Notes under the pieces: generated by a model | What the model saw: the letters and a program-made list of their open reading frames with translations, nothing else | Databases searched by the model: none | What the model was told of the DNA's origin: nothing | Translations under genes and position numbers: made by a program | Assembly (NCBI GenBank): GCA_022747635.1 | Contig: JAKTNV010000001.1 | Coordinates: 44,308,946-44,372,945, forward strand | Length of the DNA: 64,000 bases | Direction of reading: 5' to 3' | Source of the DNA: Hetaerina americana | Taxonomy: Eukaryota; Arthropoda; Insecta; Odonata; Calopterygidae | Shown: in pieces, positions 1 through 11,270 of the stretch | How positions within the stretch are numbered: the stretch's first letter is position 1 | How the letters are laid out: the number at the start of each line of letters is the position of its first letter

Positions 1-619
1 GTATGTAATTACTAAGGCGCTAAAGATTTAATATTTCAAACGATCATGGTTTTGATGTTATGTTCATTAAGGCGTTAGGTTGTTTGGCTATGACGAATTG
101 TGCAAATAAAAATTATCAAAAATAAAGTACATATATGAATAGCCTGTTTATGGATTTATAAATTCAATGTCATATATTCTTCATTTTGTCATTATAACGG
201 AACCGACATGAGCGCGTTCTTATTTCGAATGACCTCAGGATGCTACTCATCGGGAAAATGCGTAGATGACTGTAATTAATCAAGAGAAGTAATGGTTATT
301 TAAACTCTCCGAAAGAGTGTGATATCATTAATTTCAAAAGGAGGTTATTCTTTCAGTTGTGTCAGAGAAAAAAATTCCTGCTCAGATTAACAAACTACAG
401 CAATCTATAAAATCTGCACAGTTTACGTGACTTTGAATCCTTTACATTTACCACGATAGGGAACTAAACATAAGGAAAGGACTAGTGACCTCTATGTTAC
501 ATCCCTAAGTGCATATTAGATATGACAACTCCTTAAGAGAATAAGTCTTTTAGTAGTTTTAGAACCAGTTAAACAATTAGAATTAGTTTTTAATTGATAA
601 AAAATATCGGAATATCTTT
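1..619. other. AT-rich non-coding DNA
   Basis: There is no open frame of useful length, no tRNA-like promoter boxes and no recognisable repeat. It reads as intron or intergenic sequence. Confidence 0.5.
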
Positions 620-727
620 ATGGAAGTGAGAAAAGTCACGTTTAATTTGCCTAATTATCGTTACCTTTGGCAAACACATATTCCATTTAATAACTTGGAA
701 ACCAGCGGGAAAACTACAATCACGGAG
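620..727 (+). CDS. Weak candidate first coding exon
   Basis: An ATG opens a 36-codon frame that begins MEVRKVTFNLPNYRYL and runs uninterrupted to a good splice donor (GAG then GTAAGT) with the codon complete, so the intron would be phase 0. Read through the donor, the frame stops six codons later, which fits an exon followed by an intron. The start context is poor (T at -3, G at +4). No partner exon in the right phase was identified and the peptide is not recognised. An open frame of this length beside a donor can arise by chance. Confidence 0.18.
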
Positions 728-2340
728 GTAAGTAATTCATACTAGTCATTGGATATCTTCATTAAATGCCTATTAGCTTCCTAATCTCTTCAAGAGAAGC
801 TTTAACGTTTTCTTGATAACGTTTTCTTCTTCGTTTTTACGTTTATTTCTCAACACAAGGTACATTATATTTTAACATTACAAATTCGTACGATATAATT
901 GTAATTACAAAGGCTTCCATCTATTCAGTTCACTTTCGCCATTTACTAACATATGCTGATTTTAGATATTTCATGTGCTCGTCTAATGTAGGCTGCTGAA
1001 TGGACAGAATTCTCAAAAGTATCTTTCATTCATCTGTCGTATTTTCCGTTGGCTTCGCCCATAGCACTTTGGAGATTAATTTCATTCCTTTCTGCTGCAA
1101 GACGACTTGTTTCAAAAACTTACACCACACGGGTGGTAGAGTTTGCATGTAGGACGTAAATCGAACCCGTATGCACGCATACACACACACTGGAAGGAAG
1201 TGGAGAGGGTGATGAGAACGCTCCCCATCGCGAAGGCCAAACGCTCATAAGACTCCTAATTGACCCAAGATGGGTCACGCACATACTACATCCTTGTACA
1301 GCTCTCTGAGGGAAATATTCTGTAGCCTCCTAGCGTGCAAAGGATGCCATGATAATGTATGAAAAAACTAAAGATATTACAAAATATTTGAAACATTGTT
1401 GTCATTTCCTTAGCCTTACAATGTTGGATAAAATAGGTTACTTAATTTTATAGAGGAAACTATCACTAAAACATTTATGAATAAGTACCAAATATATTAA
1501 GTAGAGTAGATGAATCAAATCTATCTCTACCATAACTACACTTGCATATTCTAGCATAAGTTTGCATGAATGCAATTCAGCAAACGCATCTTTTCATCAA
1601 TTAGCAAATGCACAATTTCATTTATCTAATGGAATTTTTCCAAAGTTTTTGCAACTCTATGCTTTTCACGTAATTAAATTGTTTAAAATCAAAGAGAAAC
1701 TTATTTTATGCATTAGAAATCGCAATTAAGGTTTAATCACTTACTTTTTTATGCTGTTGCAATAAAAATTAAATTCAACAGCGTTACAATCCAAAATGCA
1801 ATATATAGCATTGATTTTCGGATATTTTAGATGATATAATTTAATGGGTGGATGTAGGTTTCTCTATTTACGCAGTGATTTTATTGTAATTTAATGATCT
1901 TGGGGAGAAATTTTCCAGTATCTATCAATATAGCATTGACTCACTCCCATATTCTTATGTGGGGTCGTCGAAAGTTGCAAAAGTTATCCGATATCTGATT
2001 AAAATTGAATTTCTTTGGTCGAAAATGGTCCAACAAAATTGCAGGTAATAGTATTATCAGGTGATATATTATGTTTATATTGAGTTGCGTAATACTCTCT
2101 ATATGTGTCCGGTTGTAATATTTGATAATTTCCGATGCCGAAAACGTAACTAATTTGACAAAAGGGATGTGTTAACTATTGGATTTGGTACATGCATCAA
2201 CAATGGTGACAAAATCATTGCACAATATAATACCTGATTAATTCTTGACGTGATTATAATTACTGAAATACCTGCTGAGCCTTGTGGCGAATTAACGCTT
2301 GTCCTATTGTGGAAATGTGAAATTCCATATAAATATCTCG
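728..2340. other. AT-rich non-coding DNA
   Basis: Long AT-rich stretch with no supported gene. Around 1110-1290 the base composition is more balanced and includes a short CA run, with one B-box-like word on the minus strand, but too little to call a SINE. Confidence 0.5.
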
Positions 2341-3180
2341 AGACCTACGAATTAATTCGTGGACAGGAGAAATGCGCAAGGCGTTCGGCTCTAGGGTCCT
2401 TCCCTAAAATTTCGCCTCCAGCCTTCCCCTTCCACTTACTCACTCTGCGGGGGTGAAAAACTTCGCACTTTCGGTTCGTCCGGCTTTTTTTTTTGGCTGA
2501 AGAAAATCCTCGCAGGCAAACCTTCGTTTCCATGCAAATCCCTATTTTTCGTCGCTGAAAGTTGAATAAAAAAATTCGGAGTCTCCCCTCCCCATTTGCC
2601 GACCCAGGGAGGCTCCGAGTCACGCGTGCGAGGGCACTTCGGGTTGTTAATGTGTGTGAGAGCCCCCGGAAAAAGTTCTCCACGCAGGAAAAAGAGAGGA
2701 CTAAAAGCATTAATACATATGTGTGTACATATTTATAAAGTATATACGGGGTTGGGGGGATGGGAGCGTCTCCCTCTTCCTTGCATCCAAAAAAAAGAAG
2801 GGTGACGTGATCGCGAGAGTCGGCTGAAAAAGAAAATTGCGGAACCCATCTCCAGTGTTTTGTTCTGTTATACTTTTTTTTTATCACCACCCATGGTCGT
2901 CCTTTCCGGAGTTTTTAAACGTAGTTTTCTGCTACGAGGGTTCCAACTTGGAGTCGTCGCTTTGCGAGGGTGCCGCGACAAGTGTGTGCGCGTAGAGTGT
3001 TGGGAAAGGGATGGACGAAAAGAGGGAAGTTTGTCAAAAAAAAGGAGACTTTTTAAATTTCGCACGCATTTTTCCCTCCTCCGGAATTTCAAATTACCGC
3101 GGTCCGCCCTAAAAGGAGAAAAATCCCCTGGATAAAAGTTAACGCAGGAGTGTGCGTGTTCCTCTGCGATTCTTTTTACC
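2341..3180. other. GC-raised non-coding island
   Basis: This stretch is richer in GC than its flanks and is open in several frames on both strands. The longest frame is 181 codons on the minus strand (2345-2890). Its predicted protein has no recognisable domain, no coherent hydrophobic core and many low-complexity runs, and frames of similar quality overlap it on the other strand. I read it as a compositional island, perhaps a promoter or untranslated exon region, and not as a protein gene. Confidence 0.35.
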
Positions 3181-4300
3181 TATTCTTGCCTCGTCCCACC
3201 GAAAAATTCTTCCACTCCCCGCTGTTGAATGCAATTAGTGATCGAGGGATTCCCGCTGCTTCCAAATTGCTGTTCCTTCCGTGGTTAATACTGCTTTAAT
3301 TTCCGAGTTGTCCCCTCTCTGCAATGATGCGTGATATTTTTCTATTTACCCTCCTGAGGCCGGTTTTGTTCAATGGCATTTAATAGCTGGGAGTCGGAGA
3401 TGACTGAAATTTTTCATCGTCATATTTTGGAGAATTTTTCATTTGACGAAAGAAAAAAAATCGTTTAAATGTCACTGGAAATCTGGACATTGAATTTTAA
3501 GATACATACTGGAATACATGTAAACCCCATACATGTTCTGAATTGGCATAAGCTATATCATATCTGCCAATTTAAATGAATTATAGTAGTACGATTCGAA
3601 CTATTACATTAGATGTATACACAAACGTAATTACATTTTATGTTAATGACATTTTTTCTCAAAAATGTTGAAATGCATGTCAACTCTTCTCATATTAGCA
3701 TTGGTTTTCAAATTTAGATTATTTTTTTCATGTAAAAATATTTAAAAACACTTGCAGAATACAATTAAAAATACCTAGTGGTTTAATTTATAAAAAAATT
3801 AAATTATTTGGATGAAATGTGATATTCATCTTCTCTCTCAAGGAATGCTTGCGAATATCTTATTTATTTAAGCCACAAAGTAAAATCTTTAAATGTCCCT
3901 TGAATTTACCAATGGATCTCAGAATCTAGCTCCTGGGGCATCATTTTACAGAGCTCCTGTAGCTTTAATGAAGTAATGTTAAGAATAAATACGTTCGTGC
4001 CAAAACATAAATATGGTTAGAATCGTCAATCACAAATTTTCTAATTTAAGTTTTCTGCGGAAATAGGTTGTTGTAATTATTATTTATAATATTGGCGATG
4101 CATCAAAAACTTTTTCCTTGATTCACCAATGAATTCTTTCCCATTTTAGAGGACGATATGCAATTGTTTTCCGAATGCTTTCCTCCATGTTTACCGAGAA
4201 AAATTAAACCTAATTCCCATCTGATTGAATTTTCGGCACTAGTTCTTTCTCTTGGATACTTTTCTATAACTTTTCACCCTGTCGGGCGGAAGAAACTTTC
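3181..4300. other. AT-rich non-coding DNA
   Basis: No open frame, repeat or RNA signal that I can support. Confidence 0.5.
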
Positions 4301-5000
4301 CTTGCCTGTTATTTTGTGCTCGTTCTCGTATTTCTCCGCCCAGCCATTGTCCGCGCAATTGCCTCCTCTTTCAGACCCCAATTGAACCCTCAACATTCCC
4401 CCGCCGCGATCGCACTCCACTCACCTGCGCCGCCGCATCCTCAATCCTCCCCCAACAACCCGTACTCTCACCCACTCTACTTCTTTTTATCTTGGGACAA
4501 CGCTAATCGTTTCCCCGCCAACCGCTCCGAGTCTCCGTTGAGATGAGAGAAAAAGGACCCCGACGCCCATCTTCCAATCCACATTCTCCTCCCCATTCGA
4601 CACGATCCGGAGATATTTCAAAAGAGCCGGCGAAATCTTTCCCGTTTTGAGGGAAGCAGGTCGGTGGTGGTTGTTTTCTCGACTGTGGTGGGGGTGCCTT
4701 TCTCATCTCTCTCTCGCACGTTCATTCGCATATCCCCAATCTTTCCACGAAATTGACTTCCTCACTCACCCCTCAGTCCTCCGTGTTACCCCCAGAAGTA
4801 CATAGTGTTTGTTCTTTTACCCTCGCGCGGTATTAAAACTCTCCCATCGCTCTCCTCTACACGTCTCGATTATACGCCCCCCTCTCGTCCTCTTTGCTAC
4901 CTCTTCCCAGACTCCGCAATCCTAATCTTCGTGCCTATCTCCTTCCATCTCTTTTTCTCATTCTTTTCCTTCGTCCCCTGCATTAAGGTTTTAGTGGGGC
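4301..5000 (+). repeat. Pyrimidine-rich island
   Basis: On the plus strand this stretch is dominated by C and T, with purine-poor runs of tens of bases. The composition alone keeps several frames open on both strands. It is one of many such islands in the window and none of its frames looks like a protein. A strong minus-strand splice donor lies inside it and is listed separately. Confidence 0.6.
4425..4438 (-). CDS. Very weak candidate start exon beside a consensus donor
   Basis: On the minus strand the site CAG followed by GTGAGT is a full-consensus splice donor. An ATG with A at -3 lies 14 bases upstream and would encode MRRR before the donor. The placement inside a pyrimidine-rich island resembles a 5' exon near a promoter, but no downstream exon was found on the minus strand. 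The donor itself is the only firm observation. Confidence 0.12.
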
Positions 5001-5786
5001 CAATCGGAGGGACGACTATTTTCAACCATAGTATGAAGAATTGATCGAACGAATACTGGAGGTTCAAATTTTGTGCTACTACGGTCATGGTAGGTCTGAA
5101 TGAGGAGAGATATTGCCTGTTCCTTGTTTTAAACGCAGTCCTGGTCTTTATTGCGAGATGAGACCGCAGAACAGACAAATACCGCCATCTATAGATTTGG
5201 GTGTGGTAAAGAGAATACGTTGGTTAAGTTTGACAATCTGTAGATAATAAAATGCCCGCTGCTTGCGTTTTTCTTTAAATGACCCACCAGAGTTTGGCAT
5301 TCCTTCCGCCAGTCCTATCTACAATTCTCATCTCATTAAAGTGCTATATATAATCTCAGTATTTACATTTATAATTTCTCGCCAATCATGATCTCATACA
5401 GATCTGCTCGGAGAAAAAAAAATATCTACTCCATATCTAAGCCGGAAGTTTGAATTTTACGGTACTTAAAATGTTAGAAAAGGTAGGAACTGGCCAAAAT
5501 ATTCCTCCTTTTTGTACCCAAAAACTTTATCAACACAATTATCTAAAATCTTTCACGAAAATTCTTCATTAAAAAATATGAACGCTATTTTAAAGAAATT
5601 CATTACATCTGATGAAAATCGCTATTATTGAACTGAATGGAGCTCGCTTCTCATTGTAGTTTTTAGCTGTAATTCAATCAATTCTTTTTCATTGCTTCGT
5701 TAATTTTTGCCTAAATTATTAATACCACTGCCAGTCTTTTTGCGTTGCTAATAATCCTATTTTTATGAACTTTATTTAACTTTCAG
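5001..5786. other. AT-rich non-coding DNA
   Basis: No gene or repeat seen. A 93-codon minus-strand frame (4897-5178) is unremarkable and overlaps the pyrimidine island. Confidence 0.45.
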
Positions 5787-5812
5787 TATCCGAAATTTTC
5801 GGATCCCGTGAT
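5787..5812 (+). CDS. Candidate 26-base microexon
   Basis: A pyrimidine-rich acceptor ending in TTTCAG is followed by 26 bases and then a consensus donor, GTAAGTAC. Two of three frames are open; one reads YPKFSDPV. Twenty-six bases is not a multiple of three, so inclusion would shift the frame of a transcript. Both splice sites are good, but their close spacing could be chance and no flanking exon is known. Confidence 0.2.
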
Positions 5813-6112
5813 GTAAGTACAACTAAGTCATTCATGAGCATCTTTACTGTTCAGTCCAATGAAATGTGAATTCATCACTTTTATGAAGGCATTGAAATCA
5901 ATGAGAAACCAAGGGAAATGTGAAGTTAGTAGATGGTATGTGATATCATCCACCCCTTTAGTTATAGAGACAAATGGTATTTATCTAGTTATTAAGGAAG
6001 AAGGACAAGTAGTACTTATCCCATTACTATGAGAAAACACCGGCAGCTAGGGTCATTTACACATTGGAATAAGTAATTATTAATAGACAAGATTTTCATG
6101 TGAGGTAGACAA
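5813..6112. other. AT-rich non-coding DNA
   Basis: Nothing supported between the microexon candidate and the SINE. Confidence 0.5.
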
Positions 6113-6425
6113 GGCAAAATAATATTTTAGTAGTTTTAGGGGAGGCGACCGATAGTCGAGGTCATTTGCGCCATTAGGGATGGATGGGGAAGGGTGGAGA
6201 GAAACCCGGCGTCGGTATTAGCCTTGCTCTTAGCGAAAAGCGCTCAGGGGTCCACAGCTTAACGTCCCATCCTACAGGTGGCATACTCGCTCTAAGTACC
6301 CTTTACAAAGCACCTCAAGTAGGGATCGGGATACCACTGAAAAAAATCTTCCGCCTCCGGGATTCGATCCCGGCCGCCCTGGATGGGAAGCCAGTGCGTC
6401 GGCTACCCCACCATCCCGATACCGG
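6113..6425 (-). mobile_element. tRNA-derived SINE, family A, copy 1
   Basis: Read on the minus strand, the head at about 6346-6424 looks like a tRNA: an anticodon-like loop with TTCCCAT and a T-arm with a 5 bp stem, CCGGG paired with CCCGG, around ATCGAAT. This matches a pol III B box with one change. The body shares several blocks with 45610-45912, including TTTTTTCAGTGGT, GGACGTTAAGCTGTGGACC and ATGGCGCAAATGACCTCGAC, in the same order. The 3' tail is AT-rich with ACTA-like repeats. The anticodon stem is imperfect and the body is appended, so this is a SINE and not a functional tRNA gene. SINEs are copied by a partner LINE, which I cannot identify here. Confidence 0.8.
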
Positions 6426-7640
6426 CAAATTACAATCATGGTAAGAAAGCCGACAGTAGAATTCACATAAATCTCTCTCTCTTCGTAATGGAAACGGGAT
6501 CAGCGTGAGCCCGGGGATCATAGATCACACAGTCCTCCTCTTAAATTCAGCCACGAAAGGAAGTTCCAATACGACATAACAACTTGAATTCAAATTCTTT
6601 GTACCATTACGATTTATATGTTTTTAAAAATAATGAAATAAAATTGGAGCTGATTTAATGAAATCATTACACATATACAAATCAATGGCTGCCCAAAAGG
6701 GATCACACGTTCAGAGAAACCTTTCAAAGAAACCACGCGGGAATCTCGTCAATCTTGAATCTATAATTTAGAATCGCTATGACTTATTCATATTATTATA
6801 CGATATAAATGGTATCTCTTCACTTTTAGAATAATTGTTTTCATTCTAATGTGTGTACATTAGGGTGTAAAGTGTGTCAGAATAAAATACATCAAATTGG
6901 CTTAAAATCGCATGTAAGGTTAGCATTAAGTTTTTTTCCAGAAAGTTAATTACCATTTTGCGCACGATTAATCAAACCGTATACCAATGACAAATATTTT
7001 AATAATTTTTGCATTAAATATTCTTATTGAAATTATGAACTAGGAAGAGTCACAAATATCTTATTTTTCACTCATACGTTAGATGGAACCTCAGTCCGAT
7101 TTTCGCATTGCGTTACCTCATTTGATTCCCGGCATTCGACCAAGTTGATTGGTGTGCTGCAGGATAAAAAATCAGAGGTCGTTGATTACACCAGAGACCC
7201 CTTTTGCGTGTCTTTGATGGTCGATTTCATAATACTACAATATGACCGCGTTCCAGGATTCAATTCAAGGAGCTGCTTGGCATAAAATATGTGCTGATAA
7301 CAATCTTTGCATGTGTGAAACATTTTTACCCAGAAATAAATACAAATTTTAAAAATTTTCGTCGGAAAATGTTTATAAATCTTTAATTGGGAATCATAAA
7401 TGGGCAAGTTATTAACTACTACAGTACATTTGCAGAGCGATATATGCATCTAAATTCTGATTAAATACCAGCTTTAGACCGTTGACCTCCAGAGGTTGTT
7501 TTAACTATGGGAAATATGGATTCATTATATTGAATTGGACTGTACAAAAAGAAATCCTGTGTGTTAAAGGTCTTTATGTCTTTTTACTCATTCATGTATG
7601 CCCACCATCGATTATTTTTTAGATTACAATAAAATTGAAA
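6426..7640. other. AT-rich non-coding DNA
   Basis: No gene, repeat or RNA supported. An 87-codon minus-strand frame at 7186-7449 has AT-driven composition and no domain. Confidence 0.5.
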
Positions 7641-7900
7641 GAAATGGAAAGAATCGAGAATTTCACTCTGAAACGGCTTTCGAGCACGAGTCCTTCGCCT
7701 CCATAATTGCCTCCGACTGAAGACAAAAGAAGGTTAGATGCGGGTTTGGTGGCAATGGATTGCGCCATTGCAGTCCACGCTGCGTTGTGGGTAGGGAGAG
7801 GGTTGTGTGGAGGGGAAGAGGGACCCCGGTTGGCGGGGAGCGACGGTGTGTCCTTTGAGAGATAAAGGAAACCGTCGCTCCCGGCACCACCAAGTGGCAC
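7641..7900. other. GC-raised patch
   Basis: Short region of higher GC, with overlapping open frames on both strands but no recognisable protein. It contains the hairpin described at 7836-7882. Confidence 0.4.
7836..7882 (+). ncRNA. Strong two-part hairpin
   Basis: GGGAGCGACGGT (7836-7847) pairs perfectly with ACCGTCGCTCCC (7871-7882). Inside it TCCTTT (7851-7856) pairs perfectly with AAAGGA (7864-7869) around a 7-base loop. Only a GTG/A internal loop separates the two stems, giving 18 base pairs in 47 bases, with a GC-rich outer stem. It could fold as RNA from either strand or as a DNA cruciform. It is shorter than a typical pre-miRNA stem and the flanks add little pairing, so its function is unknown. 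Confidence 0.4.
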
Positions 7901-8590
7901 ATATTGAAATTATTTTTCCGTTTATTCGTTTAAATCATATCCCAATACCACGAGCGCTCCAACTGATGTTGCCTAACTTTCTTAAGATTCCTTCTTGAGG
8001 ATTCTAACCCTGGGGTCACCAATAAACTACTTATAAATAGGTTTTATATTGATGAGACAGTACGTATGTGGCTTCGATCAGAATAGGACAAATCCTCTTT
8101 TCACTAAAGAATTAGAACGGGAAATGCAAAGGGTATTAAATGGCACGGTAGACTACCCCAGCAATGAGAGGACTATTCTTCCGAAGTAATTTTATTAAAA
8201 GTCAATTTGATGCATCAAAAAATCTGTTTTCTCATAGATTTTATTTATTGGGCATAAGAACACCGAAATGAGTAGTTAATTGAGCAACCATGTTTTCTGC
8301 CGAAGCGAAAAATTTTATTCGATGGTCTAAAAATGTTGTCTTCTGTTTATAAATTATACTTGGATTGCCAATGGCTTATTCCAATGGCATTTAGCCATCA
8401 ATTTGGCGCGTGCTGAATTTTAAATAATACTTTAAATAAAGCCGTCCTAGATTTATTCCTTAGCGTTTTACTTTGATTTCCCTTGTTAATTATTACAATG
8501 TTAACTCCCGTTAAAGCCATTTTGCGCGCAGAAAATTTGGCCTTCCTGATATACATTCGGAATAATTTACCTCACAAGAGATTATATTTT
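7901..8590. other. AT-rich non-coding DNA
   Basis: Nothing supported. Confidence 0.5.
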
Positions 8591-9700
8591 ACCTGCATTT
8601 TATAAGTTTGCAATCGAGCACTTTGAGGAAAATGTGGGAAGGAGAGATGTTTTTAAAAGTTCCATGAAGAGGAAGAAGTAAAGTAAGAAGAAAAAAGCTC
8701 TCGTCAAAGTAGTCGCATGCCATAAACGCGCGAAAATCAGATAAATTTCTAAGTTCTTCATCCCTGAGCGGTAAAATGTGAAAGAAACATTTTTAATCGG
8801 AAAATTCCCCTCCCCTCCCTTCCTGCCGCTTCCATTTCCGCGAGCAGGTGTGAGCAGCCGATTTGTCTCTTGCCTCGATATCGTCGGAATAAGAGGGAAA
8901 GACGTCCTCGCGGTGGAGCAAGGCGGTTGGGGTTTAAGAGGGTCACCAAGGGTGGGGAGGATGGGGGAGGGGGTGGTGAGGGGGGAGTGGGGGAGAAGTA
9001 CGAAAAGGAGCTCGCGAAGATGCTGTATCCCGGAGTCGAGATTGCATGTATTGATGGTCGCATCCCATCCGTGGAAACCCGACGACCGCCAGCATCCACC
9101 CTCACGTTCCCCATCCCCTCCCCCGCTCCTCGCCCTCTCCCTCCCCCCCTCTCTCTCTCCTGTAGCCGCACGGAGGAGCACCCCCCTCCTCTTCTCACGC
9201 TTCATCCCCCCATCCCAACTCCCTCCCCTTTGGTCCTCTCGTCGTCCTTTCAATGGCGCCGGGCACGGACGGCAGAGACGCCGGCGCCGTGCAAACCGTC
9301 GAACCATGACGCCGCATAGACGCCACTGCGTCTGAGGGAGAGCCCACGCCCTTTCGTCCCCGCCCCCACTCCTCATCCCTTTCCCTCAAATCTATTACTC
9401 TTCCTCCTCCAGTTCCTCTTGCGTACTTCCATGAAGCCATGACCGCAGACAGTCTTCTTACCTCACATATGTTAGCACGTGTGGTATATACTGCCTACAA
9501 ACCCCTTCCGTACTTTCAACTATTGATCTTGCGTCTCCAACTTTACATTTCTCTCCCCTTTGCGAGGAAAATTACATTCTCTCGACTGTTGTTTGCTTTC
9601 TCCGGATCTTTACTCCCATTCTCCCGCTTGTTCTCCGCAGCCCCCCTTTGTACCCTTCACAGCGGGATCCTTTCTTCTCGCTCCTCTTGAAAGAAACTGA
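8591..9700. repeat. GC and pyrimidine-rich island
   Basis: A purine-rich first half (about 8630-9010) passes into a strongly C/T-rich second half (about 9080-9690) with several CpG dinucleotides around 9240-9320. Open frames up to 258 codons exist on the minus strand (8600-9376), with 185- and 149-codon frames on the plus strand over the same bases. That is what skewed composition produces. The predicted proteins are strings of Arg/Gly or Pro/Ser without domains. The region could be a promoter or untranslated exon, but nothing shows which. Confidence 0.5.
8950..8993 (+). promoter_or_regulatory. G-quadruplex-like G-run cluster
   Basis: Six runs of three to six guanines occur within 44 bases (8950-8952, 8954-8957, 8963-8967, 8969-8973, 8980-8985, 8989-8993), separated by one to six bases. 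This satisfies the usual four-run quadruplex pattern with spare runs. Whether it folds in the cell is not shown. Confidence 0.55.
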
Positions 9701-10900
9701 GATTCTTCGTCCGCGTCATGTTATTACGACCGAAAAAATCGATGCAAATGTTTTACTTGAAATTGGAATCTCTCGGAGGCGTCCACCCGATGCTTGCTAT
9801 TTTTAGGCAATTTTGGTTTTGAATGCAGTTATGTTTGGCTGTAAACTTGTTTTAACTTTTCTATGGCAACAATATAATTTTTGTGAAGGAGGCATTCCAC
9901 CGTTTTATAAACTATTGAATTTGGATGGATATTGAACTTTTTGAGTCATTTATATTTCTTTTCACCCTAAATAATAACCAATGAACAATAAAAAGTAGTG
10001 AATTGTCTAAAAATGTAACCCCTTATAAAGAGAGGAAACAAGCGTAACTGACTCTACACACTGACTACACACGTATTTTAGTGGATGTGGCCACATGAAC
10101 GTCTTCTGCGCAATTCGCGCGAATATGAAAATGAAATTTGAATTTCATTCAAACCCTAATGAAAATGTTACTTTAGCTTGTATCTTGATTGAAGTGCTCA
10201 GGTATGATGTTGCTGTTCGTTTCATGACATAGGCTAGGATTTCAAACTTGCCAAACGAAGCCTACTGCAAGAAATACATTTATTTATTCCCGTAAAAATT
10301 ATAAAACATTTTAAAAACCCCACCCGTTTTACTGCTCAAAACGTTTTTCATTTTTTTAACCGCCCAAAAATGTGACCCCAGAAAGCTTTACTTATATATC
10401 CATGAGCGAAAATAACTGCGTAATGACGCCCTCGTGTTCCCTGAAGACTGGGGGAAGATGAATGGAGGATGTAAATGTTCACCGTCGACAGCAGTGGTTC
10501 CCAAATTTCTTTGACTGACGAGTCTCATGACCATAAACATTTCCGGAGTCTCCCCAGAGATCCATTTAAGAATAACAAGTTGTTTAATGTGCAAAAAGAA
10601 TAAATATGGAAATTAATGCCTTAAAAATTTTTATTCCCTAGATATTGACACTTTAATCCTTACATTGTGCAAATATAGGAGTCATTTAATAATAGCAGGA
10701 GCTATGATTAAATAAATCGCATTACGAGGGTTTTTTCTTGCTGTTTTACGAAAATCTATTCAAATGAAAGCACTCGAGGGGTACCAATTTATCATGCAAG
10801 GTGTCATAGGAATTGAAATTTATCATTTTAAGTATTTTCATGTAACATAACCCAACGCTTAAAATGTATTTTAGTTGATTTTTTTTAATTACTTGTAAAG
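9701..10900. other. AT-rich non-coding DNA
   Basis: No gene or repeat supported. Confidence 0.5.
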
Positions 10901-11270
10901 CTTCTTGTTGCCACCACGCAGGTATGGGATGCGCCCTTTAGAAGCACTTCACTGCCATACCCGTCTCTAAGAGCGTTCCTTCCGTCTTTCCGCAAACGCA
11001 GAGCGTGGTTGCGAGAGTGGGGTTCGTGTCCCATTTCTTGACGTTTGGCTCTTTCGTCCCCGGGAATACCGCCAATTGGCGAAGGTTAAAAATACCTGAG
11101 ATGCGAGGGAGCCTTTCGATGGTATGTCATTAGGAAACTCTGGATCCGGTGGAGAATATTTGTCCTCTTGCTCATGTCTTGGGATGGGTGGCCATCGTCC
11201 TAGAAGCAGTCGACTCCGTCTCACTCGCGATTCGGCAGGACGCTGAATTCAAGATTTGGGTCAATGCACA
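10901..11270. other. GC-raised unique patch
   Basis: More balanced composition, with an 85-codon minus-strand frame (10967-11224) overlapping the start of a 93-codon plus-strand frame (11149-11430). Neither product is recognised. Overlap on opposite strands argues that at most one is real, and probably neither. Confidence 0.3.

Noticed and set aside
2345..2890. 181-codon minus-strand open frame
   Set aside because: No recognisable domain or coding signature; overlapped by opposite-strand frames in a GC-raised patch.
6346..6424. tRNA gene on the minus strand
   Set aside because: T-arm is good but the anticodon stem is imperfect and a conserved SINE body is attached; a second copy exists at 45610.
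8600..9376. 258-codon minus-strand open frame
   Set aside because: Longest frame in the window, but it lies in a skewed-composition island with equally open frames on the other strand and shows no domain.
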